From assembly GCA_002309915.1 (NCBI GenBank), contig DBYT01000116.1, forward strand, positions 1 to 8,487: DNA of 8,487 nucleotides, read 5' to 3'. Both the position numbers and the translations under genes were made by a program. Origin of the DNA: Bacteroidales bacterium UBA1179. Its GTDB lineage: Bacteria; Bacteroidota; Bacteroidia; Bacteroidales; Bacteroidaceae. Numbering within the stretch: position 1 is the stretch's first letter; each line of letters begins with the position of its first letter. Below the pieces are notes generated by a model. The model was given only the letters and a program-made list of their open reading frames with translations, ran no database searches and had not been told where the DNA came from. This document shows, in pieces, positions 1 to 5,330 of this stretch.

Positions 1-576
1 CATCTGCACGATATCAGGGACTACACCACCGATAAACACCACAAGACCGATGACTACCCCTTTGGAGGCTGCGCCGGCCTTGTAATGAAGATAGAGCCCA
101 TTGACCGCCTCATAACCGACCTCAAGTCACAGCGCGACTACGATGAAGTTATATACACTTCACCCGACGGCGAGCAGTTCAACCAGAAAACCGCCAACAG
201 CCTGTCACTTCTCAACAACGTGATTATCCTGTGCGGCCACTACAAAGGCATCGATTACCGCATCCGTGAGCATCTCATTACCCGCGAGATAAGCATCGGC
301 GACTATGTACTTACAGGCGGTGAACTTGCCGCTGCCGTAATGACAGACAGCATAGTACGCCTTATTCCCGGTGTATTGTCCGATGAGCAATCGGCCCTGT
401 CAGACTGCTTTCAGGACAATCTGCTTGCCCCACCCGTCTACACCCGTCCCGCCGAGTATAAAGGCTGGCGTGTGCCCGATGTCCTGCTTTCAGGCAATCA
501 GGCACTCATAGACGACTGGGAATTTCAGCAATCAATGGAGCGCACCAAACGCCTGCGCCCCGACCTGTTGCAGTAA
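1..576 (+). CDS. trmD: tRNA (guanine-N1-)-methyltransferase, 5' end cut off by window edge
   Basis: TrmD methylates N1 of G37 next to the anticodon of some tRNAs, using S-adenosylmethionine, and so prevents +1 frameshifting; it acts in the cytoplasm. The frame is open from base 1, and the first visible residues (HLHDIRDYTTDKHHKTDDYP) are already family sequence, so the ATG at 85 is internal. 191 residues are visible and roughly 30 N-terminal ones are missing, judging by the usual 225-250. The SPOUT trefoil-knot signatures are present: GHYKGID, then GDYVLTGGELAA, and the C-terminal YTRPAEYKGWRVPDVLLSGN block. The usual His after SGN is Gln here (SGNQ). The stop overlaps the ATG of the next gene (TAATG), suggesting translational coupling. 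The promoter lies outside the window. Family assignment is secure. Confidence 0.97.
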   Translation, partial: HLHDIRDYTTDKHHKTDDYPFGGCAGLVMKIEPIDRLITDLKSQRDYDEVIYTSPDGEQFNQKTANSLSLLNNVIILCGHYKGIDYRIREHLITREISIGDYVLTGGELAAAVMTDSIVRLIPGVLSDEQSALSDCFQDNLLAPPVYTRPAEYKGWRVPDVLLSGNQALIDDWEFQQSMERTKRLRPDLLQ

Positions 577-1502
577 TGAAACTCCGTAAGTTCCTGGATT
601 ATGACGATACCTACAGCCTGAAGGGTATCGCAATGCTGATGATTATCATCGGCCATGCCATCAACGGCTATCCCAGGACCGATACCGGATACTTTTATCC
701 CGGTTGGCTTGACAGCCTCCATATGGAACTCTGGGCCGCCATGGGAGTATCAATATTCTTCTTTCTGTCCGGTTACGGCATGTTCCTGGCCCTTGACAAG
801 CGTCAGGGCTCTATTGACTTGAAATATGTCATGTCAAAGGTCCGGAAGTTGTTTGTTCCGCTTCTGGTCTACTGGTGCATAGAAATAGTGACGCTTCTCA
901 TATTCAACCGTCAGGAACTTACCACGCACATTTTCAGGGAGATATTCACATTCTCCATGCATCCCGACGTCGAGAACTGGTTCTTCAAGGTGATTGTGCC
1001 CTCTTACGTCATCATGTTCGGCCTCTTCATGACCAGGATTCCCAATACCGTCAGAGTGATACTGCTGTTTACAATGACGGCAATCTACATCCTGGTAATG
1101 CGCCGGGCCGGATTCGGACTGTGGTGGTATAATACCATACTTGCATTACCGCTTGGCTCATTGGTGGCTTACCACAGGGAACTGTTTGAAAAGATGCCTC
1201 CGCTTACCGTTAGCCTGGTATGCGTAGCCTTGATGGCATCAATATACCTATTCCACTTCAATTCAATAGTATTCAATGCAATAGCCCCGTTCATGTTCAT
1301 ATACCTGATACGGGTGGTCAATATAAACAACAAGCTGTTGAACTTTGTTGGAGTCAACAGCTTCCTGTTCTATTTCATTGAATGTCCTGTGCTGGACGAA
1401 ATCGTAAAGTTCTCTTACTGCAATTTCCCGCTCTACTGCCTCCTGGCAATATGCGTCACATTCGCGCTGACGTGGGTTGTCAAACTTGCAGTGCTCCGAT
1501 AA
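576..1502 (+). CDS. Membrane acyltransferase, acyltransferase-3 family
   Basis: A 308-residue polytopic inner-membrane protein resembling the acyltransferase-3 family (OafA/NolL type), which O-acylates surface or periplasmic glycans or lipids. The family signature is near the N-terminus: LKGIAMLMIIIGHAI, with H27 as the likely catalytic histidine, followed by SIFFFLSGYGMFLAL at about 59-73. About ten hydrophobic segments can be seen, near 16-33, 52-73, 92-110, 137-153, 158-175, 181-198, 209-226, 230-248, 255-272 and 284-306. It ends within the last hydrophobic segment, a little short for the family. The ATG shares a base with the trmD stop, so it is probably co-transcribed and translationally coupled, although no functional link to tRNA modification is obvious. 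Its 3' end overlaps convergent pyrD. The acyl donor and acceptor cannot be inferred. Confidence 0.85.
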   Translation: MKLRKFLDYDDTYSLKGIAMLMIIIGHAINGYPRTDTGYFYPGWLDSLHMELWAAMGVSIFFFLSGYGMFLALDKRQGSIDLKYVMSKVRKLFVPLLVYWCIEIVTLLIFNRQELTTHIFREIFTFSMHPDVENWFFKVIVPSYVIMFGLFMTRIPNTVRVILLFTMTAIYILVMRRAGFGLWWYNTILALPLGSLVAYHRELFEKMPPLTVSLVCVALMASIYLFHFNSIVFNAIAPFMFIYLIRVVNINNKLLNFVGVNSFLFYFIECPVLDEIVKFSYCNFPLYCLLAICVTFALTWVVKLAVLR

Positions 1503-2391
1503 TCTCCTGAACGGAACTGAATCCGTGGCGCTCCAGGTAATCGGCTATTCCGTCAACCACTTTCTCTGATATTGAAGGATCAATAAAGTTGGCTGTACCT
1601 ATCTGTATGGCCGATGCGCCCGCAAGCAGGAACTCAATTGCGTCAGTTGCCGAGCAGATACCTCCAAGTCCTATTACAGGTATCTTCACAGCCTTTGCAG
1701 TCTGCCATACCATACGCAGTGCAACGGGCTTTACGGCTGGTCCGCTCATACCGCCTGTAACGGTTGAGAGTATCGGACGGCGCTTCTCGGCATCGATCGC
1801 CATTCCCAGCATGGTGTTAATGAGTGATACGCTATCGGCACCTGCGCCCTCGACGGCACGGGCTATCTCAGTGATATCGGTCACGTTAGGTGAAAGCTTT
1901 ACTATCAGGGTCTTGTCATAGGCCTTGCGTACAGCGCTTACAACCTGTGCTGCGCTTTCGGGATTGACTCCGAACGCCATGCCGCCCTGCTTTACGTTGG
2001 GACAAGATATATTGAGCTCTATGGCAGGTATATCGTCAAGTGTATTGATTATACTTGCCGTCTGAACGTAATCATCTATGCATGAGCCGGATACGTTCAC
2101 GATTATGGCCGTGCCTATCTTCTGGACCTCGGGATAGATATGATCCACAAAGTAGTCCACGCCCTTGTTCTGCAGTCCTACTGCATTGAGCATTCCTGAA
2201 GGGGTCTCAGCCATACGAGGATATGGATTACCCTGGCGCGGAGCAAGAGTGGTACCCTTGACTATGATGGCGCCCAGACGGCTGATATCCATGAAATCAG
2301 CATACTCAGTTCCGTACCCGAATGTACCTGATGCGGTCATTACAGGGTTCTTGAGCTCAAGTGAGCCTATCTTTGTGCTTAATTGAACCAT
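1480..2391 (-). CDS. pyrD: Dihydroorotate dehydrogenase B, catalytic subunit
   Basis: A 303-residue FMN-containing subunit of class 1B dihydroorotate dehydrogenase, which oxidises dihydroorotate to orotate in de novo pyrimidine synthesis. The TIM-barrel signatures are in order: PVMTASGTFGYG (16-27), VKGTT with K45, NAVGLQN (69-75), and ELNISCPN with C130. A cysteine as catalytic base, rather than serine, is the mark of the cytosolic class 1 enzymes. Further on are VKLSPN with K165 and the phosphate-binding GLGGI (241-245). Pairing with the electron-transfer subunit pyrK immediately upstream shows that this is the NAD-linked 1B form. The ATG lies inside the last codons of pyrK with a 13-nt overlap, so translation is probably coupled. 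Its 3' end overlaps the convergent acyltransferase gene by 23 nt, and no terminator was seen between them. Confidence 0.96.
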   Translation of the reverse strand: MVQLSTKIGSLELKNPVMTASGTFGYGTEYADFMDISRLGAIIVKGTTLAPRQGNPYPRMAETPSGMLNAVGLQNKGVDYFVDHIYPEVQKIGTAIIVNVSGSCIDDYVQTASIINTLDDIPAIELNISCPNVKQGGMAFGVNPESAAQVVSAVRKAYDKTLIVKLSPNVTDITEIARAVEGAGADSVSLINTMLGMAIDAEKRRPILSTVTGGMSGPAVKPVALRMVWQTAKAVKIPVIGLGGICSATDAIEFLLAGASAIQIGTANFIDPSISEKVVDGIADYLERHGFSSVQEIIGALQV

Positions 2392-3158
2392 TTCAGTCTT
2401 TCTATTTCAAAAACCGGACCCTCTTTACATACACACACGTTACCCTGATCGGCCGTATCTTCCACACAGCACAGGCAGGCACCTATACCGCAAGCCATAC
2501 GGTGCTCCAGGGAGACCTCGCAGGCAATCTCATGCTCCTTGGCCCAGAGTGCCACCGCTTTAAGCATCGGTGTTGGACCGCAAGCGTATATCCTGTCAAA
2601 ATGCTCGCTGTCAAGCAGCAGGCTGTGATTTGTCACAAAACCTTTCTCACCGGCCGATCCGTCCTCAGTAGTCACGAACAGGTCACCATACTTCTGAAAC
2701 TCCTCCTTGCGCAGGATAAGAGCTTCAGTACGTCCTCCGAACAGGAATGTAGGACGGATTCCGTGCTCTGCAAACTCCTGACCCAGGAACAGAAGCGGTG
2801 CAACACCTACTCCGCCACCTATCAGCAGGGGCTTTGCCACATGGGTTGAGCGGTAACTGAAACCGTTTCCAAGCGGCAACAGAACGTTGATTTTATCTCC
2901 CGCCTTGATATCAGCGAGTGAACGGGTTCCCTCACCAACAATCTGGATCAGGAATTCTATGAGATTGTTCTTACGGTCGATCGAATGAATTGAAATAGGT
3001 CTGCGTAGCATTACCTTGGCCGACGGCACCTGCAGTTCAGCAAACTGTCCGGCTACCATATCCGGAAGTTCACCCGGGTATTGCAGTGTCAGAAGTGTTG
3101 CTGCGGGGCCGGCCATGCGGTTGGCTGCCACAGTCATATCCAGTTGGAATTTCTTCAT
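2379..3158 (-). CDS. pyrK: Dihydroorotate dehydrogenase B, electron-transfer subunit
   Basis: A 259-residue FAD and [2Fe-2S] subunit that passes electrons from the PyrD flavin to NAD+. The FAD-binding motif RRPISIHS is at 52-59. The ferredoxin-reductase-like nucleotide-binding motif GGGVGVAP is at 114-121, and YACGPTPML is at 191-199. The iron-sulfur cysteines are C223, C228, C231 and C244, in CGIGACLCC and VCKEGPVF, giving the expected C-x4-C-x2-C-x12-C spacing. The frame stays open 15 codons further upstream to 3203. The ATG at 3158 (MKKFQLDMTV) is preferred because homologues begin here and the upstream extension would run across a probable promoter and into a terminator. It is the first gene of a two-gene pyrK-pyrD unit; its last 13 nt overlap the pyrD start. 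Confidence 0.95.
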   Translation of the reverse strand: MKKFQLDMTVAANRMAGPAATLLTLQYPGELPDMVAGQFAELQVPSAKVMLRRPISIHSIDRKNNLIEFLIQIVGEGTRSLADIKAGDKINVLLPLGNGFSYRSTHVAKPLLIGGGVGVAPLLFLGQEFAEHGIRPTFLFGGRTEALILRKEEFQKYGDLFVTTEDGSAGEKGFVTNHSLLLDSEHFDRIYACGPTPMLKAVALWAKEHEIACEVSLEHRMACGIGACLCCVEDTADQGNVCVCKEGPVFEIERLKWFN

Positions 3159-3180
3159 TTTATAGCACTTATTTACGGCG

Positions 3181-3188
3181 CGAAGGTA
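3181..3188 (-). promoter_or_regulatory. Probable -7 element of the pyrK-pyrD promoter
   Basis: On the minus strand these bases read TACCTTCG, one mismatch from the Bacteroidetes -7 consensus TAnnTTTG, and lie 22 nt upstream of the pyrK start codon. No good -33 TTTG sits at the usual distance; the closest is TTTC 19 nt upstream, inside the hairpin of the preceding terminator. No pyrimidine-responsive leader or attenuator is visible, because the leader would be only about 15 nt long. Confidence 0.5.
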
Positions 3189-3190
3189 AT

Positions 3191-3220
3191 AAAAAAGGTG
3201 CAACCCCGAAAGGCTGCACC
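3191..3220 (-). terminator. Intrinsic terminator of the LRR lipoprotein gene
   Basis: Read on the minus strand, GGTGCA (3220-3215) pairs with TGCACC (3202-3197), with two further G-C pairs inside after a mismatch and a loop of about six bases. A run of six T (3196-3191) follows directly. It begins 26 nt past the stop of the lipoprotein gene. This is a classical rho-independent terminator separating that gene from pyrK-pyrD. Confidence 0.88.
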
Positions 3221-3245
3221 CTGGTTAGTTATAGGTTATTCTCAA

Positions 3246-4172
3246 TTAGTATTCCTGAACATTCTTGAAGTCACGCCACTCAAGACGCCTCTTGTAGTTC
3301 ATGAGCTGGCCTCTGGGCACGTACAGTTTGGCACTCTGCTTAACCTCATCGTCAAATACCGTGGGGCTGCAGTGAGGAGGCCACATACCGTGTGAGTTCA
3401 CAAGCATCAGCTTGGGGCAGTTCTTGAAGGCATCAACACCCAGGATTCTGGTATTGCCGCCCAACTCAACCTCCTCGAGTGATGTGCAGTTCTTGAATGA
3501 GTTGTCACTGATAGCGGTCACAAAGTTTCCGATGGTTATCTTCTTAAGGAACGAATTGTCCATGAATGCCTCTGTGCATATTACAGAAACATCCTCCGAG
3601 ATAACGAATTCGGCAGTTTCCTTCTTGGCCGGATACTTGATAAGCATCCTGTTGTCCTTACTGAACAGAACGCCGTCAACATCCTTGTAAGACTGATTGT
3701 TCTCATTTACAGTGAACTTACGGATACCTGAACAGCCCTTGAAAGCGTCATTCACGATGCGAAGAATACTGTACGGGATGTCGATTGAGGTCACTTCGGT
3801 GCAGCCGTAGAATGCATTCTGGTCAATTTCCATAACACGGAAGGTAAAGTCGTTGTCCTCACCTGTCGTAATGAATGACGGAATGCTTATGTCGCCCTTA
3901 TAGGAACTGGGACCGTCATCAAAATTCTTACGGCCGTTTGTCCTGTCCCAAGTAAGGGTTACGTTTCCGAAGTTATCCAGAATCTTATAACACAAGGTGG
4001 TGCCGTTGTTGTAATTGACCGTAATGATCTGGTCCTCAACCTTAGCATCAAGCTGTTTAACCAGCAATGTCTGCCACACCTCCTTCTGATTCGTCTTTGA
4101 TGCCTCCTTGCTGCTACGGCAACCGGCCAGCACAAATGCTGTAATAGCTAAAACAAATAGATATTTCCTCAT
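3246..4172 (-). CDS. BspA-like leucine-rich-repeat surface lipoprotein
   Basis: A 308-residue predicted lipoprotein. The N-terminus MRKYLFVLAITAFVLAGC is a type II signal peptide with lipobox LAGC and lipidated C18. Residues from about 113 to 260 carry LRR_5 (BspA/TpLRR) repeats, recognisable by units such as AFYGCTEVTSIDIP, AFKGCSGIRKFTV, SFKNCTSLEEVEL and AFKNCPKL. A typical BspA-type end follows: PPHCSPTVFDD, AKLYVPRGQLMNYK and WRDFKNV. Such proteins in Bacteroidales are exported to the cell envelope; characterised members bind host proteins or other cells, but the ligand here is unknown. Few acidic residues follow C18, so there is no obvious Bacteroidetes surface-export signal. The gene has its own strong-looking promoter and terminator and is probably monocistronic. 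A half-site resembling the operators of the neighbouring XRE regulator lies at its predicted transcription start. Confidence 0.9.
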   Translation of the reverse strand: MRKYLFVLAITAFVLAGCRSSKEASKTNQKEVWQTLLVKQLDAKVEDQIITVNYNNGTTLCYKILDNFGNVTLTWDRTNGRKNFDDGPSSYKGDISIPSFITTGEDNDFTFRVMEIDQNAFYGCTEVTSIDIPYSILRIVNDAFKGCSGIRKFTVNENNQSYKDVDGVLFSKDNRMLIKYPAKKETAEFVISEDVSVICTEAFMDNSFLKKITIGNFVTAISDNSFKNCTSLEEVELGGNTRILGVDAFKNCPKLMLVNSHGMWPPHCSPTVFDDEVKQSAKLYVPRGQLMNYKRRLEWRDFKNVQEY

Positions 4173-4191
4173 AGCTGTAATGTGTTTGTCC

Positions 4192-4198
4192 TTGTATC
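4192..4198. promoter_or_regulatory. Possible operator half-site at the LRR gene transcription start
   Basis: TTGTATC lies just downstream of the -7 box of the lipoprotein promoter, about where transcription would start. The same 7-mer (or its complement GATACAA) occurs three times in the control region of the adjacent XRE regulator. It is a single half-site without a symmetric partner, so binding is only a possibility. Confidence 0.3.
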
Positions 4199-4200
4199 AG

Positions 4201-4232
4201 CAAATATAAACATCAAATTAAAAAAAATCAAA
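4201..4232 (-). promoter_or_regulatory. Promoter of the LRR lipoprotein gene
   Basis: On the minus strand, TTTG (4232-4229) is followed after exactly 20 nt by TATATTTG (4208-4201). Both match the Bacteroidetes -33 and -7 elements with the preferred spacing. The -7 box ends 28 nt before the start codon. The region is strongly AT-rich. Confidence 0.8.
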
Positions 4233-4241
4233 AAATCCGTA

Positions 4242-4721
4242 TTATTTTTTTAAATCCGATGAAAATTTCTGATAAGTGCCGTCTGCAAAGAACACAACAA
4301 CCTCCTTTATCCTCTTTTCCTTACCTGAAAAATCGCCCTCTGTTGTGGGCTCAACATCCTTATTATTACGTCTTTTACGTTGTTTGGGAAGGTTTTCTTC
4401 CTCTCTGAGATTTGAATTTTCGGGAGATTTCCGTACATCATCCGTAAAAAACAGACTCTCCATACCGGGAAGAAGGGGATAATTGTCCTTATCCGGCTCA
4501 TTCTGCTGAAGCTGTGGAATGGCCGATCCCTTTCCGTTCAGGAGCCATTCCAGCTCAACATCCGGGAAACTGGTATGAATAGCCATAATAATCTTAAGGC
4601 TGGGTTCATTCCTGCCGCTCAGTATATGTTGAAGTGTGGCACGCTGCACTCCGATGGCATTTGCAAACTGAGTCGGATTCAGATTCAACAGTTGCATCAG
4701 TTCTTCAAGTCTCTCTCTCAT
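4242..4721 (-). CDS. XRE-family helix-turn-helix transcriptional regulator
   Basis: A 159-residue DNA-binding protein. Residues 3-60 form a Cro/C1-type helix-turn-helix: MRERLEELMQLLNL, then PTQFANAIGVQRATLQHILSGRNEPSL, then ELEWLLNGKG. The middle (65-135) is polar, low in hydrophobic residues and probably flexible. The C-terminus, KRIKEVVVFFADGTYQKF (136-153), is a short hydrophobic motif resembling tails of other small Bacteroidetes XRE proteins and may mediate dimerisation. The frame is open 14 codons further upstream to 4763, but that would cover the predicted -7 box and operator, so the ATG at 4721 is chosen. No S24 peptidase domain is seen, so it is not a LexA/CI-type self-cleaving repressor. 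Repeats covering both promoter elements suggest autoregulation. Target genes are unknown; the downstream LRR lipoprotein gene is the nearest candidate. Confidence 0.85.
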   Translation of the reverse strand: MRERLEELMQLLNLNPTQFANAIGVQRATLQHILSGRNEPSLKIIMAIHTSFPDVELEWLLNGKGSAIPQLQQNEPDKDNYPLLPGMESLFFTDDVRKSPENSNLREEENLPKQRKRRNNKDVEPTTEGDFSGKEKRIKEVVVFFADGTYQKFSSDLKK

Positions 4722-4738
4722 AAGAAATGTGTCAGTTT

Positions 4739-4821
4739 TTTGTATCCGATACAAATGTATCAATCAAATTTTGAATTTACAAATGAAAAATTGTATCAAA
4801 CATTTGTATGTAACATTTGTA
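4739..4821. promoter_or_regulatory. Operator-like repeat array over the XRE regulator promoter
   Basis: A 17-bp perfect palindrome, TTTGTATC-C-GATACAAA, spans 4739-4755 and continues as GATACA-AA-TGTATC (4748-4761). The octamer TACAAATG occurs at 4750-4757 and 4778-4785; its complement CATTTGTA occurs at 4801-4808 and 4814-4821. A further TTGTATC is at 4791-4797. The first two octamers overlap the -7 and -33 boxes of the regulator's promoter, which is where a repressor would act. These repeats are directly visible; their function as binding sites for the encoded XRE protein is inferred. Confidence 0.6.
4752..4783 (-). promoter_or_regulatory. Promoter of the XRE regulator gene
   Basis: On the minus strand, TTTG (4783-4780) and TACATTTG (4759-4752) are separated by 20 nt, an exact match to the Bacteroidetes -33/-7 pattern. 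The start codon is 30 nt downstream of the -7 box. Each element lies inside or largely inside a copy of the octamer CATTTGTA. Confidence 0.78.
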
Positions 4822-5219
4822 AAATCGACACATCTGTCAACTGATCTCTGAAGAATCGCATAAATCAACGCCCAGGTGAATACCCGTGCCTGGAATTCAC
4901 TTCATAAAATTATCGTAAAACATTGAAAATGGAACATATACAATGTACACCGCTATCATTATCAGCCCGATTTGAACGTTTTGCATAATTCGACACAAAA
5001 CCTTACCGAATCAGTTCATCGCATTGGGTATAATATATTTGATTTTCAGTAAGTTATATTGAAAATATCATTCTGCATACCATTTTGCATACCAGCCTGA
5101 CGCAGATAGCCGTCCCACCCGAATATCAATCCTGAACCGTGAGACCAGAGCGGTTTGTTGTGGAAAAACGCCGCGTTACAATTGTAAAACGCAGTCCAAA
5201 TATTACAAATGGAATGGTT
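4822..5219. other. Intergenic region without a convincing gene; short repeats only
   Basis: About 400 bp in which neither strand has a supported gene. It contains the 9-mer TGCATACCA twice, 12 bp apart (5074 and 5086); TTTTGCATA at 4979 and again at 5083; competing hairpins near 4872-4900; a dyad at 5173-5192; and another TACAAATG at 5204-5211. On the minus strand one frame is open for 76 codons (5276 to 5049), then meets stops at 5046-5048 and again ten codons later, with no early ATG. That frame matches no family I recognise. The stretch could be a decayed gene, an old integration site or plain spacer. No tRNA cloverleaf or known RNA family was recognised. Confidence 0.5.
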
Positions 5220-5254
5220 AATAAAAATTAAAGGCCATCTTTTGGATGACCTTT
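5220..5254 (-). terminator. Intrinsic terminator downstream of holA
   Basis: On the minus strand AAAGG-T-CATC (5254-5245) pairs with GATG-G-CCTTT (5239-5230) around a CAAAA loop, with one mismatched pair, and AATTTTTATT follows. It lies 77 nt past the holA stop and is the only terminator seen for that gene. On the plus strand the hairpin is not followed by T residues, so it works in one direction only. Confidence 0.7.
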
Positions 5255-5330
5255 CGTATACATGTTGCGCGAGATTTCAAAATTTGGAACAAATACGCCC
5301 TGCTGCCCGAAATATTGAAATTTTGGAATT

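Noticed and set aside
85..576. trmD starting at the ATG at 85
   Set aside because: The frame is open to base 1, and the residues before 85 (IRDYTTDKHHK...) are conserved TrmD sequence, so the real start is outside the window.
2361..2849. 162-codon plus-strand open frame opposite pyrK
   Set aside because: Antisense to a clearly identified pyrK, with composition that looks like reverse-strand noise and no promoter.
3159..3203. 15-codon N-terminal extension of pyrK
   Set aside because: It would begin inside the terminator hairpin of the preceding gene and cover the probable promoter; MKKFQLDMTV is a normal PyrK start.
4242..4721. Phage repressor marking a prophage
   Set aside because: No integrase, structural or lysis genes are nearby and the protein lacks a self-cleavage domain; small XRE regulators are common on Bacteroidales chromosomes.
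4722..4763. 14-codon N-terminal extension of the XRE regulator
   Set aside because: It covers the predicted -7 box and the palindromic operator, and the helix-turn-helix domain is complete from the ATG at 4721.
4575..4844. 89-codon plus-strand open frame across the XRE regulator and its operator array
   Set aside because: Mostly antisense to the helix-turn-helix domain and then the repeat region; no family features.
4966..4985. tRNA T-loop-like GTTCAAATC on the minus strand
   Set aside because: The flanking bases do not form a T-stem, and no acceptor, D or anticodon arms can be drawn around it.
5029..5041. TATAAT followed by TATATTTG on the plus strand as a promoter
   Set aside because: No -33 or -35 element at a suitable distance, no reading frame with a start codon downstream and no plus-strand terminator.
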